From contig JAFUNR010000053.1 in NCBI GenBank assembly GCA_017472965.1, forward strand, positions 1 through 64,000: a stretch of 64,000 bases of DNA. The letters are read 5' to 3'. A program made the position numbers and the translations under genes. This stretch comes from Oscillospiraceae bacterium. Lineage in GTDB: Bacteria; Bacillota; Clostridia; Oscillospirales; Ruminococcaceae. The notes under the pieces are model-generated. The model made no database searches. It was not told where the DNA came from and saw nothing but the letters and a program-made list of their open reading frames with translations. This document shows, piece by piece, positions 8,165-16,308 of the stretch (position 1 is the first letter of the stretch; each line of letters starts with the position of its first letter).

Positions 8165-9439
8165 TTATTCAGTTCCGGCATTGCGGCTGCGGAAGGTGCT
8201 GACATATACCGTCACGACCGCCGTCAGTATGAAGGCGATGACGGAGACCACCTGCTGTGCGTAGACGGAGATCCCCAGAAAACGGTTGCCGTTTTGCTGG
8301 ATGGCCGAGACCAACGGGCTGACGGTCAGTGTGGTCACAAAGCCGGAAAGCCCTGCCACCGCCTGCGTAAAGGCCAGTGCGTCGGCGCGGTGTGCAACAG
8401 GGGTGTAATCGTAGCAAAGATTGGTCAGGGCGCTGTTGATGCCGCCCAGCGCCACCGCATGACAGACGGAATACACCGTGAACAGCAGTTTGCCGTTGGC
8501 GGGAGAAGCAAAAATGACGCAGCCGAAGCCTGCGGCGGCGATGATAAAGCACCAGCGTACCATTTTTGCGAAGGAGTGCTTATCTGCATAGCTGCCCCAA
8601 AAGCGGGAGACCAGTACCCGGGCAATGCTGGAGACGATGGTAATGATGCTCACCAGCTGCAGCGAAAAGCCCAGCTCCTTGATTTGAAAAGTGCCGTAAA
8701 AGGGAATGGCACAGTAACTGGCGGCATTCCACAGCACAAACAACAGCGCAACCTTCAGCACCTGACGGTTGCCGAAAACCGCTTTCAGGCCGGAACGCAG
8801 ATCGCGGGAGACGGAAAGCCCGGTCTCCGGCTCCACCGTTGCCAGCAGTACGATGCTGTGCAGAACCGTCAGTCCGAAAATCGTGGCGGCGCACAGAATG
8901 AATGCCGTGCGGATGTTGCCGGCATCCCGGAAATGATCCACCATGGTGCCCATGCCGAAGGTGTATACCATGCCCACGATCAGTGAAACGATCTCCTTGT
9001 TGGCGGTAAAGCGGCCGCGCTGGTCTTCCTCCACCAGCGACATCAGCCATGCCGTCTTTTTGGGCAGAATGATGTTATAAATCAGATAAGCCGTGATGAT
9101 GACCGCCACGAATGCCGCCACACGGATGCCATCCGGCAGCCGGGGCAGCGGGATCACATACAGCAGCAAAAACAGCAGCTGATTGACGATGCTGAAAATC
9201 AGCACCATGGTTTTGACCCGTGTGCGGCGGATCAGCAGCGAGAACAGCTGGAACAGACAGCCAAGCGAAATGATGGAGGAAAGGATGCCGGTCAGACTGT
9301 CGGAGATGCCGAGCTCCGAGGTAAGCGTGGCGAGGTAGCTGCCCGCCACAAGGATCGCGATCAGGTATTCCAGTGCAGCCTGAATGATGTACAGCAGCCG
9401 GCTGCGGGACATAGGATCCATTTTTGAATGTGTTTTCAT
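8165..9439 (-). CDS. MFS transporter
   Basis: A 424-residue major facilitator protein with about twelve hydrophobic helices and the central cytoplasmic loop near residue 210. LIRRTRVKTM after helix 2 and SRFWGSYADKHSFAKMV after helix 8 match the loop 2-3 and 8-9 positions of the family. It resembles sugar-efflux or oligosaccharide MFS proteins found beside glycosidases, and the alpha-galactosidase lies directly downstream. ATG 9439 is the first start; its ribosome site (GGGGTGA) is weak. It is divergent from the GPH symporter at 9603, with which it shares a 160-base control region. Confidence 0.82.
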   Translation of the reverse strand: MKTHSKMDPMSRSRLLYIIQAALEYLIAILVAGSYLATLTSELGISDSLTGILSSIISLGCLFQLFSLLIRRTRVKTMVLIFSIVNQLLFLLLYVIPLPRLPDGIRVAAFVAVIITAYLIYNIILPKKTAWLMSLVEEDQRGRFTANKEIVSLIVGMVYTFGMGTMVDHFRDAGNIRTAFILCAATIFGLTVLHSIVLLATVEPETGLSVSRDLRSGLKAVFGNRQVLKVALLFVLWNAASYCAIPFYGTFQIKELGFSLQLVSIITIVSSIARVLVSRFWGSYADKHSFAKMVRWCFIIAAAGFGCVIFASPANGKLLFTVYSVCHAVALGGINSALTNLCYDYTPVAHRADALAFTQAVAGLSGFVTTLTVSPLVSAIQQNGNRFLGISVYAQQVVSVIAFILTAVVTVYVSTFRSRNAGTE

Positions 9440-9541
9440 GTTTTTCGATCACCCCGCTTTATTGTAAAGCAATCCGCCGGCGGAATCAACCGTTTTGCCA
9501 ACGAAAAAGTTTCTTTTTGGCGAAAAACACTCAATTTCCGG

Positions 9542-9570
9542 TTGCTGCTGCGGCGGCGGTGTGCTATACT
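9542..9570 (+). promoter_or_regulatory. Predicted promoter of the GPH symporter
   Basis: TTGCTG (9542-9547), 17 nt, TATACT (9565-9570). An imperfect inverted repeat (GCCAA..AAAAAG / CTTTTTGGC, about 9496-9520) lies between this promoter and the divergent MFS start and may be an operator. Confidence 0.55.
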
Positions 9571-9602
9571 TTGTTTACATATTATCAAAAGGAGGGAATG
9601 AC

Positions 9603-11000
9603 ATGAGCGGTAAAACCGCTGCATTCACCGAAACGCCCCGTGTGGGCCTGCTGGAAAAGCTGGGCTTCGGCACCTTTTCCACCGCCAGCAATGTGGTGTT
9701 CAATTTCAAGGATCTTTTCTATCTGTTCTTTCTGACCAATGTGATGGGCATCCGCATCGAGCATGCAGGCATCATCACGGCGGTGGGCATCGTGTGGGAT
9801 GCCATCAATGACCCCATGGTGGGGTATTGGGCGGTGAATCACACCTTCAAAAACGGTGAAAAGTGCCGTCCGTTCGCTTTCTGGTGCGCAGTTCCCTGGG
9901 CGATCACCGTGGTGCTGATGTTCACCTGCTTTGAGGTGACCTACTGGCTGAAATTCTCCATTGCCATTGCCGTATACTTCTTGTTTGAGCTGTTCAACAC
10001 CTTTGCTGCCATTCCCTATAACAGCATGGGCAGCCTTGCCACCAACCGCGATGCCGACCGCCGCGCCATCAATGTGGCGCGTAATCTGGGCGGCTGCGTC
10101 GGTTCCGGCATCGGTGCCGTTGCGCTGTATCCGCTGCTGGGGCTGTTCGGGGGTCTGGATGCAAACGGTAATGTGGATCCCGGTGCGGCAGGTGAGCGTG
10201 CCTTTGTATATGCGGCGGCGGTGATGGGCGCTATCTGCATTCTGGGCAGCTTTGCGCATTATTTCACCACAAAGGAGCGCGTTAAGCAGCAGTCGGCGGA
10301 TGAATCCCGTCTGAGCATTGCACAGGTGTTCGGCATTCTGTTCCGCTGCCGTTCGTGGGTGGTGAATATGCTGTATATCATCTGCTATGGTATACTGAAC
10401 CTGCTGATCATGAGCTGCATCAACTATTACGCCACCTATGTGCTGGGCTCTGCCTCGGCGGCTACCCCGATCATGGCGGTATTTCTGGTGATGTCGGTGA
10501 TCGCCACGCTGATTTCCATTCCGGTGGATAAAGCACTGGGCCGCCGCAAAACCATGGTGCTGGGCGCGGCGATCTACCTGCTGGGTAAGATCTGGTTTGT
10601 CATCGATCCCTACTCTATGGGCGCGATCTATGTCAACGGTATCACCGTGGCCATTTCCATGTCCTTTGCGTTCGTACTGTTCAATACCAACCGCAACAAC
10701 ATTGCCGACCTGCTGGAATGGCAGAGCGGCCGCCGTATCGATACGCTGGTATCCACCTGCGATAACCTTGCCAGCAAGCTTTCCAAGGCAGGGGTCAATT
10801 TGTTGATGACGGGCGCACTGGGCGCAGCCGGCTTCAATGCTGAGCTGCCGGTACAGCCTCAGACTGCCATCGACACCATCTGTGCACTGCTGGGCTGGGT
10901 GCCCATGATCGTGGCGGGCATCATGCTGGTCATCGCCATTTTCCATCCCATCGAAAAACAGATGGCGGATATGCGTGCAGACCGCAGCTGTGCGGAATAA
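9603..11000 (+). CDS. GPH family sugar:cation symporter (MelB-like)
   Basis: A 465-residue member of the glycoside-pentoside-hexuronide symporter family, which imports glycosides with Na+ or H+. The N-terminus KLGFGTFSTASNVVFNFKDLFYLFFLTNVMGI and helix 2 region GIVWDAINDPMVGYWAVNHTFKNGEKCRPF (the D-A-x-N-D-P-x-x-G motif) are diagnostic. The C-terminal half has the matching NTNRNNIADLLEWQSGRRIDTLVSTCDNLASKLSKAG region. ATG 9603 has AAAGGAGGG upstream; earlier in-frame codons precede the promoter. It is monocistronic. Divergence from the alpha-galactosidase locus makes an alpha-galactoside such as melibiose a plausible substrate. Confidence 0.88.
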   Translation: MSGKTAAFTETPRVGLLEKLGFGTFSTASNVVFNFKDLFYLFFLTNVMGIRIEHAGIITAVGIVWDAINDPMVGYWAVNHTFKNGEKCRPFAFWCAVPWAITVVLMFTCFEVTYWLKFSIAIAVYFLFELFNTFAAIPYNSMGSLATNRDADRRAINVARNLGGCVGSGIGAVALYPLLGLFGGLDANGNVDPGAAGERAFVYAAAVMGAICILGSFAHYFTTKERVKQQSADESRLSIAQVFGILFRCRSWVVNMLYIICYGILNLLIMSCINYYATYVLGSASAATPIMAVFLVMSVIATLISIPVDKALGRRKTMVLGAAIYLLGKIWFVIDPYSMGAIYVNGITVAISMSFAFVLFNTNRNNIADLLEWQSGRRIDTLVSTCDNLASKLSKAGVNLLMTGALGAAGFNAELPVQPQTAIDTICALLGWVPMIVAGIMLVIAIFHPIEKQMADMRADRSCAE

Positions 11001-11020
11001 GCTGCAGACAGAATAAATAA

Positions 11021-11064
11021 ACAGGGCCGTCCCTCCGTAACTGGAGGGGCGGCCCTGTCTTATT
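11021..11064. terminator. Terminator between converging genes
   Basis: Sixteen-base arms ACAGGGCCGTCCCTCC and GGAGGGGCGGCCCTGT (11021-11036, 11043-11058) with one mismatch-like G-T, followed by CTTATT. It separates the plus-strand symporter from the minus-strand ABC operon. Confidence 0.75.
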
Positions 11065-11092
11065 GAAACTCTGAATGGTTAATCGCTTCCGG

Positions 11093-11887
11093 TCAGCCCA
11101 GAATGGCGCGGTCGTTGGTGAATTCGGCGCCGCTCTGCTGATTGAACAGCTTGAGCAGATCCTCCACCGTCAGCTTCTGCTTTTCTTCACCCTCCACATC
11201 AACGATCACACGGCCCTCATGCATCATGATCAGGCGGTTGCCGTGAGCGATGGCATCCTTCATGTTGTGGGTGATCATCAGCGTGGTCAGCTTGTTTTCG
11301 CTGACGATGCGGTCGGTCAGTTCCAGTACCTTGGCGGCGGTTTTGGGATCAAGGGCGGCGGTGTGCTCATCCAGCAGCAGCAGCTTGGGGCGCTGCAGTG
11401 TGGCCATCAGCAGGGTGACTGCCTGCCGCTGACCGCCGGAAAGCAGGCCGACTTTGGAGGAAAGCCTGTCCTCCAGACCCAGTTCCAGAGTGGCGAGAAG
11501 CTCGCGGTAGCGGACGCGTTCGGCCTTGCGTACACCCCAGACAAAGCGACGTTTTGTGCCGCGGCGGGCGGCGATGGCCAGATTTTCGGCAATCTCCATA
11601 TCCGGTGCGGTGCCCTTCATGGGATCCTGAAATACACGCCCCAGAAAAGCGGCGCGCTTGTGCTCGGGCATATGGGTCACATCCACACCGTCGATCTCGA
11701 TGGTGCCGCGGTCGGGCTTCCACACACCGGAGATGGCGTTGAGCAGGGTGGATTTGCCTGCGCCGTTGCCGCCGATCACGGTGACAAAGTCGCCGTCTTT
11801 CAACTCCAGATTCAATCCGGCAAGCGCGGTTTTGGCGTTTATAGTACCGGGGTTGAAGGTTTTGCACAGGTTTTTGATCTTAAGCAT
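11093..11887 (-). CDS. ABC transporter ATPase of an ABC_sub_bind-type importer (TrpZ-like)
   Basis: A 264-residue ATP-binding subunit energising the importer encoded upstream. Walker A GGNGAGKST is near residue 40, the Q-loop FQDPMKGTAPD follows, the signature is LLSGGQRQAVTLLMA, and Walker B is LLLLDEHTAALDPKT with the switch His in MITHNMKDA. The tail KQKLTVEDLLKLF is typical of the COG1101 ATPases that pair with PF04392 binding proteins. ATG 11887 (GGAGG 8 nt upstream) overlaps the permease stop by 8 bases, implying coupled translation. It is the last gene of the T-box operon. Confidence 0.9.
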   Translation of the reverse strand: MLKIKNLCKTFNPGTINAKTALAGLNLELKDGDFVTVIGGNGAGKSTLLNAISGVWKPDRGTIEIDGVDVTHMPEHKRAAFLGRVFQDPMKGTAPDMEIAENLAIAARRGTKRRFVWGVRKAERVRYRELLATLELGLEDRLSSKVGLLSGGQRQAVTLLMATLQRPKLLLLDEHTAALDPKTAAKVLELTDRIVSENKLTTLMITHNMKDAIAHGNRLIMMHEGRVIVDVEGEEKQKLTVEDLLKLFNQQSGAEFTNDRAILG

Positions 11888-12806
11888 CGGCATTACCTCC
11901 ATCCTCCTGCACGCCGGTGGGCAGAACAGCCTTGGGCTTTGAGAAATATTCTCCTTTCAGATAGGGAACAGCAAGGAACAATGCCACGATGATGGCAGAG
12001 AGCATTTTCAGGTAATCCGTCTTGAGTCCCAGCAGAATGACAAAATTGTACACGATGTAATACACGATGCTGCCGCCGATGACACCGATCAGGCTGACCA
12101 CAAAGTTGGGCTTGATCTTGAGTGAAACGGAAAGACCGATAAAGATGGCTGCCAGACCGATGACGATGGCGCCGCGGCCATCGTTGATGCTGGCAGAGCC
12201 TTTGTACTGGGCCAGCATAGCACCGGAAAGGGCCACAAGACCGTTGGCAATGGCAAGGCCGATCACCTTATTCAGCTTGACATTTACACCCTGTGCGCGG
12301 CTCATATCCGGGTTGTCACCGGTGGATTTCAGCGTCAGACCGATCTCAGTGTAAAAGAACAGCCACAGTCCCACGATGAGCGCAGCGGAAAGCACCACCA
12401 GCACAACGATGGAGCGGGGATTGCTGCTCATGTGCACCAGCAGCGTGTTGGCACGGGGATCCACGGCCAGCAGCGATTTGCCGCCCAGAATGCTCAGATT
12501 GACGGAATACAGCATCAGCTGCGTCAGGATACCGGCAAGAATGGAGGGAATTCCCAGTGCCGTGTGCAGCAGACCGGTCACAACACCGGCCAGAGCACCC
12601 GCAAGGAACGCCAGCAGAACACAGACCCCCACCGGGATGCCGCGCCCCAGCAGCACGGCGCATACACATGCACCGGTACAGATGGAGCCGTCCACCGTCA
12701 GGTCGGCGATATCCAGAATTTTATAGGAAATATACAGGCCGATCGCCATCAGGCCCCAGATCAGTCCCTCGGCAACAGCGCCGGGCAGAGCGTATAAAAA
12801 AGCCAT
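11880..12806 (-). CDS. ABC transporter permease (COG4120, TrpY-like)
   Basis: A 308-residue membrane subunit of the branched-chain/LivH-type permease superfamily (COG4120) with about eight to nine hydrophobic helices. Recognisable are AEGLIWGLMAIGLYISYKILDIADLTVDGS near the start, the conserved GDNPDMSRAQGVNVKLNKVIGLAIANGLVALSGAMLAQYKGSASINDGRGAIV loop and a GLSVSLK segment. Two ATGs are adjacent; 12806 is chosen because GAGG is 6 nt away, against 3 nt for 12809. It lies 22 bases after the binding-protein stop and overlaps the ATPase gene. Confidence 0.9.
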   Translation of the reverse strand: MAFLYALPGAVAEGLIWGLMAIGLYISYKILDIADLTVDGSICTGACVCAVLLGRGIPVGVCVLLAFLAGALAGVVTGLLHTALGIPSILAGILTQLMLYSVNLSILGGKSLLAVDPRANTLLVHMSSNPRSIVVLVVLSAALIVGLWLFFYTEIGLTLKSTGDNPDMSRAQGVNVKLNKVIGLAIANGLVALSGAMLAQYKGSASINDGRGAIVIGLAAIFIGLSVSLKIKPNFVVSLIGVIGGSIVYYIVYNFVILLGLKTDYLKMLSAIIVALFLAVPYLKGEYFSKPKAVLPTGVQEDGGNADA

Positions 12807-12828
12807 CATGTACCTCAAAAAATCAAAA

Positions 12829-13752
12829 TCAGTTCGCGGGAACGGCGATGCCCAGCTGTGCGCAGAGCTCTTCGTTAAAGACAACGGAAGGGGTCAGCGT
12901 GGCGATCTCAATGTCGGAGACAGCCTTTTCACCCAGCAGCACCTGCGCAGCCATGCGGCCGGTCTCGGCGCCCAGTTCATAGTAATCGATGGCCAGACTG
13001 GCGTAGCAAACGGCGCCGCCGTAGCTGGTGAACACAGGCACGCCCTTGTCGGTGCAGATGGTGCCGACGATGGAATCGTTCTGGGCAACGGTGTTGTCAG
13101 AGGGCACATACACAGCCTTGCACTTGCCGGCCATGGAGGTGACCAGTGCCTGCAGCTCGGTGGTCTCGGAGAAGGTGTAAGCCTCCACAACAATGTCGGC
13201 GGCCTCGAACAGAGCCTTGACGGCCTCATACTGGATCAGGGAGTTGGACTCGTTGGTGCAGTAAAGCACGCCCACAGTGTCGCCGGCGACCAGACCCAGC
13301 GTATCGATCATCATCTGTGCCTGCTCGTCAAAAGGAACGGCATCAGAGGTGCCGGAAACATTGGCAGGAATGCTGCCGGCAAAGGTGTCGTTGTAATCGG
13401 TAACGGAGGTGCCAAGCACCGGGATGGTGGTGGTGGCGTTGGCGGCGGCCAGCAGAGCGGGGGTGGCGTTGGCCATGATCAGATCCACCTTTTTGGCGGT
13501 AAAGGTATTGATGACAGTGGTGCACAGATTGGCTTCACCGGCAACCTGTGTATCAAACTTGACGGTTTTGCCGGCGGCGGTCATCTCCTCGGTCAGAGCA
13601 TCGATAAAGCCCTGTGTGGCGCTGTCAAGAGAGTCATGCTCCATCAGCTGGCAGATGCCCACGGTGAAAGAGTCACCGGAAGCGCCGCAGCCGGTCAGCG
13701 TGCAGGCAGCCAGAACCAGAACGGCAAGGATCAGTGCGAATGTCTTTTTCAT
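12829..13752 (-). CDS. ABC transporter substrate-binding lipoprotein (PF04392, TrpX-like)
   Basis: A 307-residue lipoprotein capturing the ligand outside the membrane. The signal peptide MKKTFALILAVLVLAACTL is followed by lipobox LTGC, with the lipidated Cys near residue 22. The mature part has the ABC_sub_bind fold: GICQLMEHDSLDSATQGFIDAL, NTFTAKKVDLIMANATPALLAAA, TTTIPVLGTSVTDY, a hinge and GALVTS-type second lobe. Such genes were named TrpX from trp T-box regulons, but the leader here does not look tryptophan-specific. ATG 13752 has GGAGG 8 nt upstream. It is the first gene of the operon behind the T-box. Confidence 0.9.
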   Translation of the reverse strand: MKKTFALILAVLVLAACTLTGCGASGDSFTVGICQLMEHDSLDSATQGFIDALTEEMTAAGKTVKFDTQVAGEANLCTTVINTFTAKKVDLIMANATPALLAAANATTTIPVLGTSVTDYNDTFAGSIPANVSGTSDAVPFDEQAQMMIDTLGLVAGDTVGVLYCTNESNSLIQYEAVKALFEAADIVVEAYTFSETTELQALVTSMAGKCKAVYVPSDNTVAQNDSIVGTICTDKGVPVFTSYGGAVCYASLAIDYYELGAETGRMAAQVLLGEKAVSDIEIATLTPSVVFNEELCAQLGIAVPAN

Positions 13753-13825
13753 TATACTTTCCTCCGGATAGTGATTTATTGTCTCCCGTCCCGACACGGG
13801 ACAGGGGAAATACGGTATAAGGGAA

Positions 13826-14099
13826 ATAAAAAAGTCCCTGCATATAACAGGGACGAAAATAGTTTTCGCGGTACCACTCTGCTTTCGTACCGGCCTCGCA
13901 GCCGGAACCTTAATAGGCTTAAAAGTCTTAGCGATATAACGGTCGCACCCGTTGTGCCTACTGGAAAGCTTTCAGCACACAACTTGCAAAATGAACTTCA
14001 CCGCGGATATTACCGCTGCCTCGCACCGAACGGCAGCTCTCTGGGGGCTTTTCTCCGGGTTACTCTTTCTGCTCAGACGCCTTTTCCGTAATTGATATT
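13826..14099 (-). ncRNA. T-box riboswitch leader
   Basis: On the minus strand the leader shows all main T-box parts. These are a Stem I with AGTA (K-turn), the distal AGAGAG..GGTGCGA..GGCAGC loop (GGTGCGA at 14021-14027), a specifier region GTGAAGTTCAT (near 13990-14000), the AGTAGGC/AACGGG stem region, the antiterminator box AGAGTGGTACCGCG (13867-13880) and the terminator. Uncharged tRNA binding would open the terminator and switch on the transporter. The bulge reads TGGT, so it should pair with a tRNA carrying A at position 73. The specifier is GTT (Val) or, one base on, TTC (Phe); no TGG is present between the distal loop and the next stem. Confidence 0.92.
13828..13854 (-). terminator. 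T-box terminator hairpin
   Basis: GTCCCTG / CAGGGAC stem (13848-13854 with 13834-13840), 7-nt loop, then six T on the minus strand. It is the terminator alternative to the antiterminator. Confidence 0.9.
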
Positions 14100-14105
14100 G
14101 GGTCA

Positions 14106-14134
14106 ATCATAACAGCTTTTTTTATCTTTGTCAA
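14106..14134 (-). promoter_or_regulatory. Promoter of the T-box operon
   Basis: Minus strand TTGACA (14129-14134), 17-nt spacer, TATGAT (14106-14111). Transcription would begin near 14099, directly ahead of Stem I. Confidence 0.8.
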
Positions 14135-14205
14135 GCATTTCTTTTGTGAAAAGAGTGTAACAAAATTCCTGCTTTAGATAACTGCCGCTTTGAAAAAGAA
14201 AGATA

Positions 14206-14245
14206 AATCAAAACCGGAGAGCCTGCAGCCGGCAAGCTCTCCGGT
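14206..14245 (-). terminator. Terminator of the galactosidase/propeller/Nif3-like operon
   Basis: ACCGGAGAGC (14213-14222) pairs with GCTCTCCGGT (14236-14245). On the minus strand the hairpin is followed by TTTTGATTT, 16 bases after the Nif3-like stop. Confidence 0.8.
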
Positions 14246-14260
14246 GAAAAAGAGAGAGGA

Positions 14261-15088
14261 TCATACAATGCCGCTGATGCGGGTGATCTCCAGACCCTTT
14301 GCTTCCCATGCATCCAGAATCTGGTTGAAGCCCAGCGAGTCGCTTGCCATGTGACCGGCTACAATGATGTTGGATTTGCCGTGCTTGCGCATGCCCTCCA
14401 CCACCTCGGGGGTGGCGTGCATGGCAATGAAGGTGCCGATGCCGGCATCGGAGCAGGCGATGTATTCCTCCAGCGTGGGTGCGCCGTAGCCGTACATTTC
14501 CACATAGATGCGGCCGGCATAGCTGTCCTTGCTGCCCACCCAGACCTCGGGCTTCTGGCAGTCAAAGGCATCCCGGTATTCGCGGATGGTCAGCAGCTCA
14601 TCGATGACATCCTGCACGGTGCACAGGGGGCTGCGATCCATCAGGGCGTTCATCTTTGCCTGTACGGTGCGCTCGGCCAGCATGTCGGCAGGGGTATGGA
14701 ACGCCACATCGCAGATGTCCAGCAGCATGGCGGTGTCATGGATCTGGGTCAGGTTGCGGCTGTGCAGTGCCTGCAGCTTCTGGGTCTTGCTGGCAGTGGC
14801 CAGCTTCTGGGCATAATTGGCGGGCAGGCCGCATTCCATCAGCTTTTTGGTGTGATCGCGGCCGAAAAGCTCGATCCAGCCGCCATCTCGCAGACCGGAG
14901 GGGTGATGCTTGGCAACACAGTCATAGCCCAGCTGCTTGGCCAGCAGCAGGGTGGAGGCATCCATATCGATACCCGCCAATACCTTTTTCACTTCTTTAC
15001 CGTTGTCATAGATGATGCCGGAATCCTCGGGCATGCCCTCCAGCCCCACCAGATCCAGAACGCATTGATACATTTCCTTTACAGTCAT
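14261..15088 (-). CDS. Nif3-like dinuclear metal-centre protein
   Basis: A 275-residue protein resembling the NIF3/YbgI (GTP cyclohydrolase I type 2-like) family, whose biochemical role is poorly defined. KVLAGIDMDASTLLLAKQLGYDCVAKHHPSG near residues 35-65 matches the segment with the paired metal-ligand His. The C-terminal SNIIVAGHMASDSLGFNQILDAWEAKGLEITRI matches the family's closing GHxASE-type motif. The middle, with PLCTVQDVIDELLTIREYRDAF, is less conserved. ATG 15088 has AAGGAA upstream. It is the third gene of an operon with an alpha-galactosidase and a propeller protein, 31 bases after the latter. Confidence 0.65.
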   Translation of the reverse strand: MTVKEMYQCVLDLVGLEGMPEDSGIIYDNGKEVKKVLAGIDMDASTLLLAKQLGYDCVAKHHPSGLRDGGWIELFGRDHTKKLMECGLPANYAQKLATASKTQKLQALHSRNLTQIHDTAMLLDICDVAFHTPADMLAERTVQAKMNALMDRSPLCTVQDVIDELLTIREYRDAFDCQKPEVWVGSKDSYAGRIYVEMYGYGAPTLEEYIACSDAGIGTFIAMHATPEVVEGMRKHGKSNIIVAGHMASDSLGFNQILDAWEAKGLEITRISGIV

Positions 15089-15119
15089 TTTATTCCTTCC
15101 TTTTCCTTGCCGGCTGTGT

Positions 15120-16250
15120 TTACAGACCGGTGAATTTTGCGGGCCACATGGCTACATCCGTACCGTTGTGATTGGTCAGCACCACGAATTCATCCCCGGT
15201 GGCGACACAGGGCTGTACATCCGGTTCGTTGCCGACCAAAGCAACATAGTGGTTGCCGAAGGGTTCACCGTTTTTGCTGACACGCAGCGGTTCGCTCCAG
15301 TGCAGAAGATCATCGCTGACGCGCACTGCCATCACATTGTCCAGATTGGACCCCTTCGGTGTTGTCGCCGGACGCATGGTGACGGCGGACATAAAATATT
15401 TTTTGTACTTCTGCGAGTACATCACCCGGGGATGCCATGCCTTTTCCACGATCATGGTCTCTTTACCGAAGTTGCCGGCCTCGCAGAAGGCACCGTCGTA
15501 ATACTTGACAAAATCACCCATCACGCCGTCGCTGCGCTTGCGGGTGCGGGCAACATAGACATCGCAGCTTTCCCAGCAGCGTTTTTCGGTATGGACGCGG
15601 ATGATGTTATAGAAAAGATACATATACTCGCCGTCCGGCTCCACAAAAAGGGAGAAATCGCCGCTGCCCAGCAGAATGCTGCCGGAGGGCTGTCCCTTCA
15701 TCAGGCCCGCACCGGGGTTGAATTTTTCGGTGAAGGCCACCTGCTCACCGGTAAGCACCCAGCGGTCAAAGATCCAGTTTTTTCCCTCATCATCCGAATG
15801 CATCAGGCCCACATGGCGGAAATCGGAATCAAAGGCCGGCGTATTGCAGTAGCCGAAGGCATCGTAAGCCGTTCCCTTGCCGTTCCAGCCGCCCTCGTTG
15901 TGGAAAAAGCAGAAGAACCGGTGGGTGCCGGGGCAGATGTACAGGCCAAAGGGCCAGATGCTGCCGCGGGGCAGGATCCCCTCGGGATAGCGTATGCCGG
16001 AAAACGCATATTCCGCATGACCCACGCAGAAATTGGTGCTGATGGGCCAGACCTCTTTCATATCCTCCAGCGTGGTACCGCAGAACATACCGATGTGGCC
16101 CATGTGGCTGTGGCCGCTCATAGCCCACAGCCTGCCGTCCACATCCCGGTACATGGGGGTGGTGCCGTCCTGATAAATGCCGTATTTGTTCAAAAACGGG
16201 CTTTCCTGTTTTTCGCCGACAGCGATGATATATTCGTCAAAAAAGCTCAT
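15120..16250 (-). CDS. Putative five-bladed beta-propeller glycosidase-like protein
   Basis: A 376-residue protein without signal peptide that I cannot place in a family with certainty. Repeated aromatic/Gly strands (RDVDGRLWAMSGHSHMGH, YICPGTHRFFCFFHNEGGW, VGLMHSDDEGKNWIFDRWVL, EPDGEYMYLFYNIIR, WHPRVMYSQKYKKYFMSAVTM, VRVSDDLLHWSEP) look like blades of a GH32/GH43/GH117-type or BNR propeller. SDD..HW and SDDEGKNW are Asp-box-like. It lies between a GH36 alpha-galactosidase and a Nif3-like gene on one transcript, so action on the same glycan is likely. ATG 16250 has GGAGG 5 nt upstream. Confidence 0.55.
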   Translation of the reverse strand: MSFFDEYIIAVGEKQESPFLNKYGIYQDGTTPMYRDVDGRLWAMSGHSHMGHIGMFCGTTLEDMKEVWPISTNFCVGHAEYAFSGIRYPEGILPRGSIWPFGLYICPGTHRFFCFFHNEGGWNGKGTAYDAFGYCNTPAFDSDFRHVGLMHSDDEGKNWIFDRWVLTGEQVAFTEKFNPGAGLMKGQPSGSILLGSGDFSLFVEPDGEYMYLFYNIIRVHTEKRCWESCDVYVARTRKRSDGVMGDFVKYYDGAFCEAGNFGKETMIVEKAWHPRVMYSQKYKKYFMSAVTMRPATTPKGSNLDNVMAVRVSDDLLHWSEPLRVSKNGEPFGNHYVALVGNEPDVQPCVATGDEFVVLTNHNGTDVAMWPAKFTGL

Positions 16251-16308
16251 GGTGGCCTCCTGTCAATTTGCAAATGATGAAAAACGGAAAAAAGGGATAT
16301 CCGGCCGC

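Noticed and set aside
13753..14260. Assignment of the T-box to tryptophan by analogy with trpXYZ
   Set aside because: No TGG in the specifier region and a TGGT bulge argue for a tRNA with A73.
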